The translations under genes were made by a program, and so were the position numbers. From Betaproteobacteria bacterium RBG_16_66_20 (GTDB lineage Bacteria; Pseudomonadota; Gammaproteobacteria; Burkholderiales; SG8-39), in contig MEQQ01000140.1 in assembly GCA_001770285.1 (NCBI GenBank), forward strand, positions 4,767-51,641: DNA of 46,875 bases. Reading direction: 5' to 3'. Position 1 is the first letter of the stretch. Every line of letters starts with the position of its first letter. Under the pieces are notes generated by a model that had not been told where the DNA came from, did no database searches, and worked only from the letters and a program-made list of their open reading frames with translations. Below are positions 11,449-20,064 of this stretch, piece by piece.

Positions 11449-12666
11449 ATGAACGCACCGCACGCACCCTCCCCGCTCGCCGCGGTCGATATGGCGCCCA
11501 AGGACCCGATCCTTGGCGTCACCGAGGCGTACGTCGCCGACCAGAACCCGAAAAAGGTCAATCTCGGCGTCGGCGTCTATACCGACGACAACGGCAAGGT
11601 GCCGCTGCTCGAGTGCGTGCGCCGCGCCGAGGACAGCCGCGTCAGGAGCGGCGCGCCCAAGTCTTACCTGCCCATCGACGGCATTGCCGCTTATGACAAA
11701 GCTGTCCGGGAACTCGTTTTCGGTTCTTCTTGTAGTGCTTTGAATGAAAACCGGGTCGTAACCATTCAGGCCCTGGGCGGCACCGGCGGCCTGAAGATCG
11801 GCGCCGACTTCCTCAAGCAGATCAGTCCCGCCGCGACGGTCTGGATCAGCGAGCCGAGTTGGGAGAACCATCGCGCCCTGTTCGAAGGCGCGGGTTTCGC
11901 GGTCAGGGAATACCCGTACTACGACCCGAAGACGCACGGCCTGAACTTCGAAGGCATGCTGGGCGGGCTGAAAAAGCTGCCGGCGGGTGCGATCGCGGTG
12001 CTGCATTCCTGCTGCCACAACCCTACCGGCGTCGACCTGACCGAGGACCAGTGGAAGCAGGTGCTGGAAGTCGTCCGGGCGCGCGCGATCGTGCCGTTCC
12101 TCGACCTCGCCTACCAGGGCTTTGCCGAGGGCGCCGACGCCGACGCCTACGCCCCGCGCCTGTTCGCGCAAGCGACGCAGCCCGTGTTCCTGTCGAGTTC
12201 CTTCTCCAAGTCCTTCTCGCTCTACGGCGAGCGCGTCGGCGCCTTCAGCCTGGTCGCCGGCAGCAGCGACGAAGCCGCGCGCGTCCTCTCGCACCTCAAG
12301 CGGATCGTGCGCGCCAACTACTCCAACCCGCCGACGCACGGCAGCGACATCGTCGCGCGGGTGCTCACGAACCCGGAACTGCGCGCGCTCTGGGATCGGG
12401 AACTGGGCGCGATGCGGGACCGCATCAAGACGATGCGCAAGGCCCTCGTCGACGGCATCCATGCGCGCGTCGCCGGCGCCGACTTTTCCTTCGTCATGCA
12501 GCAGCGCGGCATGTTCTCCTATTCCGGCCTCACCCGGGAGCAGGTCCTGCGTCTGCGCAGCGAATATTCGATCTACACCATCGAGACCGGGCGCATCTGC
12601 GTCGCCGCGCTGACGACGAAGAACATCGACTACGTCGCCGAGGCCATCGCCCGAGTGCTCAAGTAG
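11449..12666 (+). CDS. Aromatic amino acid / aspartate aminotransferase (class I, PLP)
   Basis: A 405-residue class I aminotransferase that moves an amino group between aspartate or aromatic amino acids and 2-oxoglutarate in the cytoplasm. The N-terminal [17 protein letters not shown] and [10 protein letters not shown], the glycine-rich [13 protein letters not shown], the [13 protein letters not shown] block, [12 protein letters not shown], and the PLP-lysine motif [15 protein letters not shown] are all characteristic of the AspC/TyrB group. The C-terminal arginine that binds the substrate carboxylate fits [10 protein letters not shown]. TyrB and AspC cannot be told apart from sequence alone. 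A stretch near 11693-11770 uses AT-rich codons (TCT TCT TGT AGT) unlike the rest of the gene. It is divergent from uvrB and followed by tRNA-Asn. Confidence 0.92.
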   Translation: MNAPHAPSPLAAVDMAPKDPILGVTEAYVADQNPKKVNLGVGVYTDDNGKVPLLECVRRAEDSRVRSGAPKSYLPIDGIAAYDKAVRELVFGSSCSALNENRVVTIQALGGTGGLKIGADFLKQISPAATVWISEPSWENHRALFEGAGFAVREYPYYDPKTHGLNFEGMLGGLKKLPAGAIAVLHSCCHNPTGVDLTEDQWKQVLEVVRARAIVPFLDLAYQGFAEGADADAYAPRLFAQATQPVFLSSSFSKSFSLYGERVGAFSLVAGSSDEAARVLSHLKRIVRANYSNPPTHGSDIVARVLTNPELRALWDRELGAMRDRIKTMRKALVDGIHARVAGADFSFVMQQRGMFSYSGLTREQVLRLRSEYSIYTIETGRICVAALTTKNIDYVAEAIARVLK

Positions 12667-12686
12667 GTCTGCGGCCTTTTTTTCTA

Positions 12687-12692
12687 TATAAT
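12687..12692 (+). promoter_or_regulatory. Consensus -10 box for tRNA-Asn
   Basis: A perfect TATAAT lies 18 nt before the mature tRNA 5' end, followed by a C/G-rich discriminator (TCCGGCCC). The expected -35 position (about 12664-12669) has no good match to TTGACA. Confidence 0.6.
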
Positions 12693-12710
12693 TCCGGCCC
12701 TTCGCACGAT

Positions 12711-12786
12711 TCCTCGATAGCTCAGTTGGTAGAGCGTCGGACTGTTAATCCGCAGGTCCCTGGTTCGAGTCCAGGTCGAGGAGCCA
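12711..12786 (+). tRNA. tRNA-Asn (anticodon GTT)
   Basis: The 76-nt sequence folds as a cloverleaf: acceptor 5' TCCTCGA pairs fully with TCGAGGA, with discriminator G and an encoded CCA. The D-arm AGCTCAGTTGGTAGAGC and T-loop GGTTCGAGTCC are canonical, and the anticodon loop CTGTTAATC gives GTT, reading AAC/AAU (Asn). It stands alone between the aminotransferase and a small protein gene. Confidence 0.97.
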
Positions 12787-12829
12787 GACCCCAGTGCGAC
12801 CCTCAAACCTCACTGCCCGGGTTCAATCG

Positions 12830-13006
12830 ATGGAAATGTCAGCCGAAGAAATCAAGCAATTCTGGCGCGGCTTCTGCCAGCGCCGCAAGATCAGCGCGGA
12901 CGTCGTCGCCAAGGGCGAGGCGATCATCGACAAGGACCCGGAATACTGGGCCGACCAGACCATGGGCGACCTGCTCGATTCGATTTCCGGCAAGAAGCCG
13001 AGTTGA
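12830..13006 (+). CDS. Small conserved-looking protein of unknown function
   Basis: A 58-residue acidic/polar protein beginning MEMSAEEIKQFW; a second ATG six nt downstream (12836) is also possible and sits better behind a GGA. The tracked start at 12794 is too close to the tRNA 3' end (8 nt) and is less likely. No signal peptide, membrane segment or known motif is visible; the sequence looks mostly helical (SAEEIKQFWRGFCQ, then SADVVAKGEAIIDKDPEYW). I do not recognise a family. Regular GC-rich codon use supports real coding. It lies between tRNA-Asn and livG, on the same strand. Confidence 0.6.
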   Translation: MEMSAEEIKQFWRGFCQRRKISADVVAKGEAIIDKDPEYWADQTMGDLLDSISGKKPS

Positions 13007-13063
13007 GCGGGCCGCAGCGCTGCCGCCGCTTCCCGGTCATTCGGCCTTGAAGCCGATGGGGGA

Positions 13064-13849
13064 GTGATCGAAGCGACGGCAAGCGGGGCGTTGCTGCGCG
13101 TGCTGAACGTCGGTGTGCGCTTTGGCGGCATCGTTGCGCTCGACGATGTCTCCTTCGACGTGCCCTCGGGAAGCATCGTCGGCCTGATCGGGCCGAACGG
13201 CGCGGGCAAGACCACGCTGTTCAACTGCCTCTCGCGCCTCTACCAGTGCGGCAGCGGCGACATCGTTTTCGACGGCAGTTCGCTGCTCAGCGTCCCGCGC
13301 CACCGCGTTGCGGTGATCGGCATCGGCCGCACTTTCCAGAACCTCGCGCTGTTCCGCACCATGACGGTGCTCGAAAACATCATGGTCGGCCGTCATTGCC
13401 GCACGCACAGCGGCTTCTTCGTCAACGCGCTGCGCCTGCCCGCCGTCGCAAGGGAAGAGCACGCCACGCACGACAGTGCCCGCGCGCTGCTCCGGCTTCT
13501 CGATCTGGAATCACTCGCCGGCACGCGGGTCGCCGAATTGCCCCTCGGCACGCAGAAGCGCGTCGAGCTGGCGCGCGCGCTCGCCTCCGAGCCGAAGCTG
13601 CTGTTGCTCGACGAACCGGCGAGCGGTTTGAACCACGAGGAAGTCGGCGCGCTCGGCAAACTGATCTGCGATATCCGCGAGCGCCTCGCCCTCACGGTGC
13701 TGTTGGTCGAGCATCACATGAGCCTGGTGATGAGCATCTCGGACCGCGTCGTGGCGCTGAATTTCGGCAGGAAGATCGCCGAGGGCACGCCCGCCGAGGT
13801 GCAGCAGCATCCGGAACTATTACAGGCATACCTCGGGAGCACAGGCTAA
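13064..13849 (+). CDS. livG: Branched-chain-type ABC transporter ATPase LivG
   Basis: A 261-residue cytoplasmic ATPase of the hydrophobic amino acid (HAAT) transporter family, working with LivF on the LivH/LivM channel. Walker A GPNGAGKTT is near residues 45-53, the Q-loop is in GRTFQNLALF, Walker B is LLLLDEPASGL, and the H-loop is LLVEHHM. The signature LPLGTQKRVELARAL departs from LSGGQ in the way usual for LivG. The start is a GTG at 13064 with GGGGGA immediately upstream. It is the first gene of a livGFHMK operon, ending one base into the livF start (TAATG). Confidence 0.93.
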   Translation: MIEATASGALLRVLNVGVRFGGIVALDDVSFDVPSGSIVGLIGPNGAGKTTLFNCLSRLYQCGSGDIVFDGSSLLSVPRHRVAVIGIGRTFQNLALFRTMTVLENIMVGRHCRTHSGFFVNALRLPAVAREEHATHDSARALLRLLDLESLAGTRVAELPLGTQKRVELARALASEPKLLLLDEPASGLNHEEVGALGKLICDIRERLALTVLLVEHHMSLVMSISDRVVALNFGRKIAEGTPAEVQQHPELLQAYLGSTG

Positions 13850-14559
13850 TGGCGTTGCTTGAGACCGCCAACCTGCACGCGGCCTACGGCCAGACCCGGG
13901 TGCTGCACGGCATCAGCTTTTCGATGGAGGAAGGCACGATTACCACGCTGCTCGGCGCCAACGGCGCCGGCAAGACGACCACCTTGCGCGCGCTCTGCGG
14001 CATGGTCCGGACCGAAGGCGAAGTGCGCTTCGGCGGCCAGCGCATCGACGGGCGCGCCACCGAGGACATCGTGCGGCTGGGAATCGCGCATGTGCCGGAC
14101 GGCCGCGGGACTTTCGTCAACCTCACCACCGAAGAGAACCTTCGGCTGGGCGCCTACACCCGCAAGGACCGCGCCGCGATCGACGCCGATCTTGAACGCG
14201 TCTATGGCTACTTCCCGCGGCTCGGGGAACGGCGCGCCCAGCAGGCGGGCACGCTCTCCGGCGGCGAGCAGCAGATGCTGGCGGTATCGCGCGCCCTGAT
14301 GCTGCGGCCCAGGCTGATGCTGCTGGACGAGCCCTCCTTCGGACTTGCGCCGCTCATCGTGCGGGAACTGTTCGGCATCCTGCGCGCGCTGAACCAGAAG
14401 GAGCACGTCAGCATGCTGCTGGTGGAGCAGAACGCGGCGATGGCGCTCGACCTCGCCGACCACGCCTACCTGATCGAAACCGGCCGCGTGGTGCTGTCCG
14501 GCACCAGCGGCGAGATCAAGAGCAACGACGCCGTTCGGCGTTCGTATCTGGGCTACTAG
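13849..14559 (+). CDS. livF: Branched-chain-type ABC transporter ATPase LivF
   Basis: A 236-residue second ATPase of the Liv-type transporter. Walker A GANGAGKTT, signature TLSGGEQQMLAVSRAL, Walker B LMLLDEPSFGLAP and the H-loop region VEQNAAMAL are complete, and the SFGLAP extension is typical of LivF. The start ATG at 13849 shares a base with the livG stop, implying translational coupling. The ORF-track version beginning at 13246 is an upstream extension through livG in another frame. Confidence 0.93.
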   Translation: MALLETANLHAAYGQTRVLHGISFSMEEGTITTLLGANGAGKTTTLRALCGMVRTEGEVRFGGQRIDGRATEDIVRLGIAHVPDGRGTFVNLTTEENLRLGAYTRKDRAAIDADLERVYGYFPRLGERRAQQAGTLSGGEQQMLAVSRALMLRPRLMLLDEPSFGLAPLIVRELFGILRALNQKEHVSMLLVEQNAAMALDLADHAYLIETGRVVLSGTSGEIKSNDAVRRSYLGY

Positions 14560-14567
14560 GCGCGCAC

Positions 14568-15440
14568 GTGGAACCATTCATCCACCAGGTCCTTGCCGGG
14601 CTCGCCACCGGCGGCATCTACGCGAGCGTCGCGCTGGCGCTGGTGATGATCTACCAGGCCACCCATCTGGTGAATTTCGCGCAGGGCGAACTGGCCATGT
14701 TCTCGACCTATATCGCCTGGAGCCTGATCAACGCCGGCATGCCGTACTGGGGCGCTTTTTTCCTGACCGTGGGCTTGTCGTTCGTGCTCGGCGTCGTGAT
14801 CGAACGCGTCGTGATCCGACCGGTCGAGAACTCCCCGGTGCTGGCGGTGGTGGTCGTGTTCATCGCACTGCTGGTGATACTCAACAGCGTCACGGGCTGG
14901 ATCTACACCTTCACCATCAAGACCTTCCCCAGCCCGTTCCCGGGGCAGCCCCTGTTCGGCAACAAGTACATGTCGTCGCACGAAATCGGCGCCATCGGCG
15001 TCACCCTGGTGGTGCTCCTGCTGCTGTACGTGTTCTTCCGCTTCACGCCGCTCGGGCTCGCGATGCGGGCCGCCGCGCAGAATCCGGAATCGAGCCGCCT
15101 GGTCGGGATCCGCGTCGGCTGGATGCTTGCGCTCGGCTGGGGTCTTGCGGCCGCGATCGGCTCGGTGGCAGGCATGATGGTGGCGCCGATTGTCTTTCTC
15201 GATCCCAACATGATGGGCGGCGTGCTGCTCTACGCGTTCGCGGCCGCGCTCGTGGGAGGCATAGACAATCCGGCCGGCGCGGTATTCGGCGGTTTCCTCG
15301 TCGGGGTGCTGGAGAACGTGCTCGGCGCATTCGTCATCGGCAACGAACTCAAGCTCGCAGTGGCGCTGGTGCTGATCATCGGCGTGCTGACGGTGCGGCC
15401 TTCGGGCTTGTTCGGCAAAGTCCACGTGACGCGGGTATGA
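14568..15440 (+). CDS. livH: Branched-chain-type ABC transporter permease LivH
   Basis: A 290-residue inner-membrane permease. Hydrophobic segments run from the N-terminus (VLAGLATGGIYASVALALV) to the C-terminus (LAVALVLIIGVLTVRPSGLF), consistent with about eight helices. LVNFAQGELAMF is the conserved LivH block, and MRAAAQNPESSRLVGI is the cytoplasmic EAA-like loop that contacts the ATPases. The start is GTG 14568, 8 nt after livF. Confidence 0.92.
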   Translation: MEPFIHQVLAGLATGGIYASVALALVMIYQATHLVNFAQGELAMFSTYIAWSLINAGMPYWGAFFLTVGLSFVLGVVIERVVIRPVENSPVLAVVVVFIALLVILNSVTGWIYTFTIKTFPSPFPGQPLFGNKYMSSHEIGAIGVTLVVLLLLYVFFRFTPLGLAMRAAAQNPESSRLVGIRVGWMLALGWGLAAAIGSVAGMMVAPIVFLDPNMMGGVLLYAFAAALVGGIDNPAGAVFGGFLVGVLENVLGAFVIGNELKLAVALVLIIGVLTVRPSGLFGKVHVTRV

Positions 15441-16411
15441 GCAGACGCAGCCTGGCCGGATTCGCGATCCTTCTGCTGCTTGCCTGCGCGCTGCCGTTCA
15501 TGGTCAGCGAGTACCGCAGCTTCCAGTTCACGCTGGTCCTGGTCTATGCGATCGCGCTGCTCGGGCTGAACATCCTCACCGGTTACAACGGCCAGATCTC
15601 GCTCGGCCATGGCGCCTTTTATGCGATCGGCGCCTACTGCGCCGCGATCCTGATGGACAAGTACGGCGTTCCCTACTGGGCCACGATCCCGGTTGCCGGC
15701 GCCGTATGCCTCGCGGCGGGGTTCCTGTTCGGCCTGCCCGCGCTGCGGCTCGAAGGCCTGTATCTTGCGCTCGCCACGTTCGCGCTCGGCGTTTCGCTGC
15801 CGCAGCTCCTGAAATACCACCACCTGGAGGAATGGACCGGAGGCGTGCAGGGCATCACCATTCAGAAACCGGACGCGCCCGCCTTTTTCGCCGAGTTCGG
15901 CCTTGCGCTGGACCAGGATCAGTGGCTGTACTTGTTCACCCTGGCGGTTGCAGTCGTCATGTTCGTGCTTGGCTGGAATCTGCTGCGTGGCCGCATCGGC
16001 CGGGCGATGGTCGCGATACGCGACAACCACGTTGCCGCCGAGGCGATGGGTGTGAATAATGCGCTCATAAAATCGCTCGCCTTCGGCGTCTCGGCCATGT
16101 ACACGGGGATCGCGGGCGCCCTCGGCGCGATCGCGGTGCAGTTCGTCGCACCCGACAGCTTCAACTTCTTCCTTTCGATCACCTTGCTGGTCGGAATCGT
16201 CATCGGCGGACTGGCATCGATCCCGGGCGCCCTGTACGGTGCGCTGTTCATCCAGTTCGTGCCGAATATCGCCGATGAGATCTCGAAGGCCGCGCCGTGG
16301 GCGATTTTTGGCCTGTTCCTGATCGGCTTTGTGTACCTGATGCCCGCCGGCGTCGCAGGAGCCGTGCGCATGGCCGTAGCACGGCTGGGTCGGAAAAGGC
16401 AAAATACCTGA
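15437..16411 (+). CDS. livM: Branched-chain-type ABC transporter permease LivM
   Basis: A 324-residue second permease subunit that pairs with LivH. The blocks GLNILTGYNGQISLGHGAFYAIGAY and the loop MVAIRDNHVAAEAMGVN are typical of LivM. Its ATG overlaps the livH stop by 4 nt. A mild AT-rich codon run occurs at about 16051-16075. The C-terminus after the last helix is short and basic (ARLGRKRQNT). Confidence 0.92.
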   Translation: MSRRSLAGFAILLLLACALPFMVSEYRSFQFTLVLVYAIALLGLNILTGYNGQISLGHGAFYAIGAYCAAILMDKYGVPYWATIPVAGAVCLAAGFLFGLPALRLEGLYLALATFALGVSLPQLLKYHHLEEWTGGVQGITIQKPDAPAFFAEFGLALDQDQWLYLFTLAVAVVMFVLGWNLLRGRIGRAMVAIRDNHVAAEAMGVNNALIKSLAFGVSAMYTGIAGALGAIAVQFVAPDSFNFFLSITLLVGIVIGGLASIPGALYGALFIQFVPNIADEISKAAPWAIFGLFLIGFVYLMPAGVAGAVRMAVARLGRKRQNT

Positions 16412-16436
16412 TGTTCCATCGAAGGCGGAGACCGTC

Positions 16437-17642
16437 ATGAAGCTGAAGCTGATGCCCGTTGCGGCCCTGCTCGCCGCCGCGCTCGCGAGTCCGGCGGCGC
16501 TGGCGCAGAAGAAGTACGACCCGGGCGCCTCCGACAAGGAGGTTCTGCTTGGCCACATCAATCCGTATAGCGGGCCGGCATCCGCCTACGGAACGATCGG
16601 CAGGGTCATCGCCGCGTACTTCAAGAAAGTGAACCAGGAAGGCGGCGTCAACGGCCGCATGCTCAACATGATCAGCTACGACGACGGCTACAGCCCGCCG
16701 AAGACGGTCGAGATGGCGCGCAAGTTGGTCGAGCAGGACAAGGTGCTGCTGATCTTCCAGCCGCTCGGCACGCCGCCGAATTCGGCGATCCACAAGTACA
16801 TGAACGCGAAGAAAGTGCCGCAGCTGTTCGTCGCCACCGGCGCCACCAAGTGGAACGATCCGAAGAAATTTCCCTGGACCATGGGCTGGCAGCCGAACTA
16901 CCAGACCGAGGGCAAAATCTACGCGCAGCACATCCTGAAGACCAGGCCCAATGCCAGGATCGCCGTGCTCTACCAGAACGACGATTATGGCAAGGACTAC
17001 CTCAAGGGCTTCCACGACGGGCTGGGCGCCAGGGCGAAGGCGATGATCGTCAGGGAGGCCTCCTACGAGGTCAGCGACCCGACGGTCGATTCGCAGATGG
17101 CGCAGCTGCAGGCTTCGGGCGCGGACACCTTCTTCAACATCACGACGCCGAAGTTCGCCGCACAGGCAATCCGCAAGGCCTGGGATAGCGGCTGGAAGCC
17201 GGTGCACTACCTGAACAACGTTTCGGTCGGCGTCGGCGCGGTGCTCAAGCCCGCGGGGCTGGAGAAAGCGGTCGGCCTGATCACCACCAACTACATCAAG
17301 GACCCGACCGATCCGCAATGGAAGGACGACGCGGCGATGAAGGGCTGGACGGATTTCATGCAGAAGTACTACCCGGAGGGCGACCTGACCGACAATACCA
17401 ACGTTTACGGTTATGCCGTCGCCAAGACCCTGGCGCAGACGATCAAGCAGGCCGGAAACGACCTGACGCGCGCCAACGTCATGCAGCAGGCGGCAAGCCT
17501 GAAGAACTTCGAGGTCGATGTCCTGCTGCCGGGCATCAAGATCAACACCAGTGCGAGCGACTTCGCGCCGATCGAATCGGTGCAGCTGGCGAGGTTCGAC
17601 GGCAAGACCTGGGTGCGCTTCGGCGAAGTCATGGGCAATTAG
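16437..17642 (+). CDS. livK: Liv-type periplasmic substrate-binding protein
   Basis: A 401-residue periplasmic binding protein with a clear Sec signal peptide: basic MKLKLM, hydrophobic core, and cleavage after ALA-Q near residue 23. The mature protein starts KKYDPGASDKEVLLGHINPYSGPASAYG, the usual type I fold N-terminus of the Peripla_BP_6 family. A GGAG ribosome site precedes the ATG. It completes livGFHMK in one operon. The ligand cannot be read from sequence; members of this family bind branched-chain amino acids, amides, urea or small aromatic/aliphatic acids, and the next gene hints at a carboxylic acid. Confidence 0.88.
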   Translation: MKLKLMPVAALLAAALASPAALAQKKYDPGASDKEVLLGHINPYSGPASAYGTIGRVIAAYFKKVNQEGGVNGRMLNMISYDDGYSPPKTVEMARKLVEQDKVLLIFQPLGTPPNSAIHKYMNAKKVPQLFVATGATKWNDPKKFPWTMGWQPNYQTEGKIYAQHILKTRPNARIAVLYQNDDYGKDYLKGFHDGLGARAKAMIVREASYEVSDPTVDSQMAQLQASGADTFFNITTPKFAAQAIRKAWDSGWKPVHYLNNVSVGVGAVLKPAGLEKAVGLITTNYIKDPTDPQWKDDAAMKGWTDFMQKYYPEGDLTDNTNVYGYAVAKTLAQTIKQAGNDLTRANVMQQAASLKNFEVDVLLPGIKINTSASDFAPIESVQLARFDGKTWVRFGEVMGN

Positions 17643-17656
17643 GGGAAAGGAAATAC

Positions 17657-18058
17657 ATGGACAAGAGAAACCACAAGGAGCGCCACGAGGCCGGCCTGAA
17701 GACGCGCCGCGAGGTGCTGGGCGCGGAGTACGTCGACAGGTCGCAGGCGGCGGCGGACGACTTCAACCGGCCGTTCACCGAACTGCTCAACACCTACTGC
17801 TGGAACGACGTCTGGAACCGGCCGGGACTGTCGCGCAAATCGCGCTCGATGCTGAATCTGGCGATGCTTTCCGCGCTCGGCCGGACGCATGAACTGAAGC
17901 TGCACGTGAACGGCGCGCTCAACAACGGCCTGACCAAGGAGGAGATCCGCGAGGTGTTTCTCCAGGTGGCGATCTACTGCGGCGTGCCCGCCGCCGTGGA
18001 GAGCTTCCGCTGCGCGAAAGAAGTCTTCAAGGAGCGCGGTCCTTCGCCTAAGGCATGA
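17657..18058 (+). CDS. Carboxymuconolactone decarboxylase family protein (PcaC-like)
   Basis: A 133-residue helical protein of the CMD/AhpD superfamily. The segments GLSRKSRSMLNLAMLSALGR, ELKLHVNGALNNGLTKEEIREV and YCGVPAAVESFRCAKEVF match 4-carboxymuconolactone decarboxylase (PcaC), the step of the protocatechuate branch of the beta-ketoadipate pathway. It lacks the CxxC of AhpD peroxidase-type members. The start is ATG 17657 behind AAAGGA, 14 nt after livK, so it is the last gene of the transporter operon. Without other pca genes the exact reaction remains open. Its end overlaps the convergent methyltransferase gene by 11 nt. Confidence 0.8.
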   Translation: MDKRNHKERHEAGLKTRREVLGAEYVDRSQAAADDFNRPFTELLNTYCWNDVWNRPGLSRKSRSMLNLAMLSALGRTHELKLHVNGALNNGLTKEEIREVFLQVAIYCGVPAAVESFRCAKEVFKERGPSPKA

Positions 18059-18689
18059 TCCAGCCGTGCTGGTAGCCCTGGATCACGGGCGCGCAGCCGA
18101 TCTTGGCAAAGAACTCCGCGACATAACCGCCCTTGCCCGCGACGCCGTAGTCGTGGACGATCATCTCCCGGCCCTTGAACTGCACCAGGGCCTGATTCCT
18201 CGCTGTATCGTCGACCACAATCAGGGTGCCGCTGGCGAGCAGCGGCATGATCGCGCACAACTCGTGCAGGTGATGCAGGGCGGCAGGATGCGGGTTGCGC
18301 CAGTCCAGGTCGAAGGAATCCAGGTAAAGGAGGTCGATGCCGGATTCGTCGGACCGGGTCAACTCCCTCAGATAGGCGACGCTGTCCGAACAGGTGACGG
18401 TGACCTTGCTGCTCACCCTGCCGCGAAGCCAGGTACAGGCGTCCTGGCTGATGTCGACCGTCCGCACGCTGCCGCCCCAGTGGTTGACGAAGCGATCGAA
18501 CAGCAGCGTGCTCTGGCCGTCGCCATACCAGTTGCCCTCCGCCCTGGCGCAGCCGGTTTCCACGATCGTGTAGCTGGATTTCTCCATCGCCTCGAGGATC
18601 GCGAATGCCTGGCGAAAGGTTTCGCCGCGCAAGCCCAGCTTCTCGGCGTACTCGGCGTCGTATATCGGGAGAAAGGAAGTTCCGGCCAC
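18048..18689 (-). CDS. Class I SAM-dependent methyltransferase-like protein
   Basis: About 213 residues from a GTG at 18689, which follows the upstream stop by 13 nt and has GAGG within that stop region as ribosome site. The tracked ATG at 18752 would overlap the upstream gene by 50 nt and add a Ser/Ala-rich stretch that looks like out-of-frame sequence. The fold is suggested by the glycine motif IVETGCARAEGN, the acidic end of strand 2 (VRTVDIS), DLLYLDSFDLDW, and TLIVVDDTA, all like Methyltransf_24 proteins. The substrate is unknown. It is the last gene of a three-gene minus-strand cassette after the PhyH and SAF-oxidoreductase genes. Confidence 0.65.
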   Translation of the reverse strand: MAGTSFLPIYDAEYAEKLGLRGETFRQAFAILEAMEKSSYTIVETGCARAEGNWYGDGQSTLLFDRFVNHWGGSVRTVDISQDACTWLRGRVSSKVTVTCSDSVAYLRELTRSDESGIDLLYLDSFDLDWRNPHPAALHHLHELCAIMPLLASGTLIVVDDTARNQALVQFKGREMIVHDYGVAGKGGYVAEFFAKIGCAPVIQGYQHGWIMP

Positions 18690-18702
18690 CGGTTCTGCGA
18701 CC

Positions 18703-20064
18703 TCAGGTGGCCGAGCGCTGCTGCTGCAGGCCGAAGGTCTGCTCCATTTCACGGCGCAATTTCACCGCGGGCAGGCTGGCCTCGAAGGCGACGTCGCCCC
18801 AGCTGAGCGCCTGACCGGCGGCGACCGGCCGCAACAGCTTCCAGCCGTGCGCGAGGCCGAGCGGCAGGCAGCCCTGCGCCAGCGAAGCCTGCGCGGGCAT
18901 CAGGCGCCCGACCACGGTGTACCCACCCTCACCATCGAGAATTTCGCTTTCATTCAAATCTTTTTTTGCAACTGCAACAGCGTCCGCACGCCATCCTGTC
19001 GCGCAGCCGGTCGGCTCGCCGCGCAAGCCCACGGAGGCGACCGAAATGCCGACCTCCAGCCCGATCAGGTGCCAGCGCTTGTACATGCAGGCGTAACGCC
19101 CCGACGGGTCGGTCTGCACGCCGTACTCGGAAAAGCAGCGCCGGATGTACTCCGATTCGCCCTCGAACACCACCCAGACGCCGAAGCGGATGTCGTAGGG
19201 AATGACCCTGCCGTCGCGCTCCAAAGACGACACCACCTCGACCTGTCCCTTGTGGTGCAGTTGCCCGCCTTCCTCCCGGGGCCGCATCACGCTTGGCAGC
19301 TGATCAATGGAACAAGCTGGAAAAGAAAGGCCAGCGGGCGCCGGCGTCAAACCGGTGGCGTTGCACACCGCGCTCGCTTCGATCGCCGGCTTGGAGCCAT
19401 CGAGAAAGGAATTGAACATCTTCGGATTGAGGCCGCCGACGCTGGCCTGCTCCGGCGTGAGCCCGTAGTAGCCCCACACCGTCTCGGGCGTGGATTGCGC
19501 ATAGTGCGGCAGCCACTTGTGGCCGCGACCTGCCGCAACGACCGGAAAACCCGCCGCGCGCGCCCAGTCCACCAGATCGCAGATGAGCGCCGGCTGGTCG
19601 CCGTAAGCGAGGCTGTAGACGACCCCGGCCTGCCTGGCGCGCTGCGCCAGCATCGGCCCGCAGAACGCATCGGCTTCGACCGTCACGTTGACGACATGCT
19701 TGCCGTTCCGGAACGCGTCCAGGATGTGCTCGACCGCAGCCACCGGGTTGCCGGTCGCCTCGATCACGATGTCGATCGAAGGATGCGAGACCAGCGCCTG
19801 CCAGTCTTCAGAAATGTGGGTAATACGGTTCTTGAGCGCGTGTTCAATTGAAGTTCCAGAATAATTTCCGGGACTCCAGCCAACGCGGCCTAGATTCGTC
19901 TTCGCATTCTCCGGAGAAAGGTCTGCGATCGAGACCAGATGCACGCCCGGGGTGCGCGGCACCTGCGCGAGATACATCGCCGCGAATTTTCCCGCGCCGA
20001 TCAAGCCGATGCGGATCGGTTTACCCTGGTTTTCTCTTTCCTGCAGTTTTGCGTAGAGGTTCAT
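18703..20064 (-). CDS. NAD(P)-dependent oxidoreductase with C-terminal SAF domain
   Basis: A 453-residue cytoplasmic protein. The N-terminus has a Rossmann dinucleotide site (IRIGLIGAGKFAAMYLAQ) and the homoserine-dehydrogenase/Gfo-Idh-MocA-like core with IDIVIEATGNPVAAVEHI and NGKHVVNVTVEADAF. The last about 80 residues form an SAF (antifreeze-like) domain, with LLRPVAAGQALSWGDVAF. Such proteins are often mislabelled as flagellar FlgA because of the SAF domain; there is no flagellar context here. The real start is ATG 20064 (MNLYAKLQE), whose ATGA overlaps the PhyH stop; the longer tracked frame is an antisense-like extension. Three AT-rich codon patches occur (about 18943-18985, 19307-19335, 19827-19875). 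Substrate unknown. Confidence 0.8.
   Translation of the reverse strand: MNLYAKLQERENQGKPIRIGLIGAGKFAAMYLAQVPRTPGVHLVSIADLSPENAKTNLGRVGWSPGNYSGTSIEHALKNRITHISEDWQALVSHPSIDIVIEATGNPVAAVEHILDAFRNGKHVVNVTVEADAFCGPMLAQRARQAGVVYSLAYGDQPALICDLVDWARAAGFPVVAAGRGHKWLPHYAQSTPETVWGYYGLTPEQASVGGLNPKMFNSFLDGSKPAIEASAVCNATGLTPAPAGLSFPACSIDQLPSVMRPREEGGQLHHKGQVEVVSSLERDGRVIPYDIRFGVWVVFEGESEYIRRCFSEYGVQTDPSGRYACMYKRWHLIGLEVGISVASVGLRGEPTGCATGWRADAVAVAKKDLNESEILDGEGGYTVVGRLMPAQASLAQGCLPLGLAHGWKLLRPVAAGQALSWGDVAFEASLPAVKLRREMEQTFGLQQQRSAT

Noticed and set aside
11404-12462. Upstream extension of uvrB to a 1029-residue protein in the ORF track
   Set aside because: The extension is the antisense of the aminotransferase gene and has no UvrB-like sequence; family N-terminus begins at about 11403.
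12671-12684. T-run after the aminotransferase as an intrinsic terminator
   Set aside because: The run of T is preceded by no stable stem, and it overlaps the promoter region of tRNA-Asn.
12791-12815. CAGTG...CACTG inverted repeat after tRNA-Asn as a terminator
   Set aside because: Only a 5-bp stem with a 14-nt loop and no T-run; likely chance.
12711-13063. Genomic island attached at tRNA-Asn
   Set aside because: No integrase, no direct repeat of the tRNA 3' end, and the downstream codon use is like the rest of the window.
18690-18752. ATG at 18752 as the methyltransferase start
   Set aside because: It overlaps the SAF gene by 50 nt and adds low-complexity residues; GTG 18689 has a GAGG site and fits the operon spacing.
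18703-20064. SAF-domain protein as a flagellar FlgA
   Set aside because: The N-terminal Rossmann/homoserine-dehydrogenase-like part and lack of a signal peptide or flagellar neighbours argue for an oxidoreductase.
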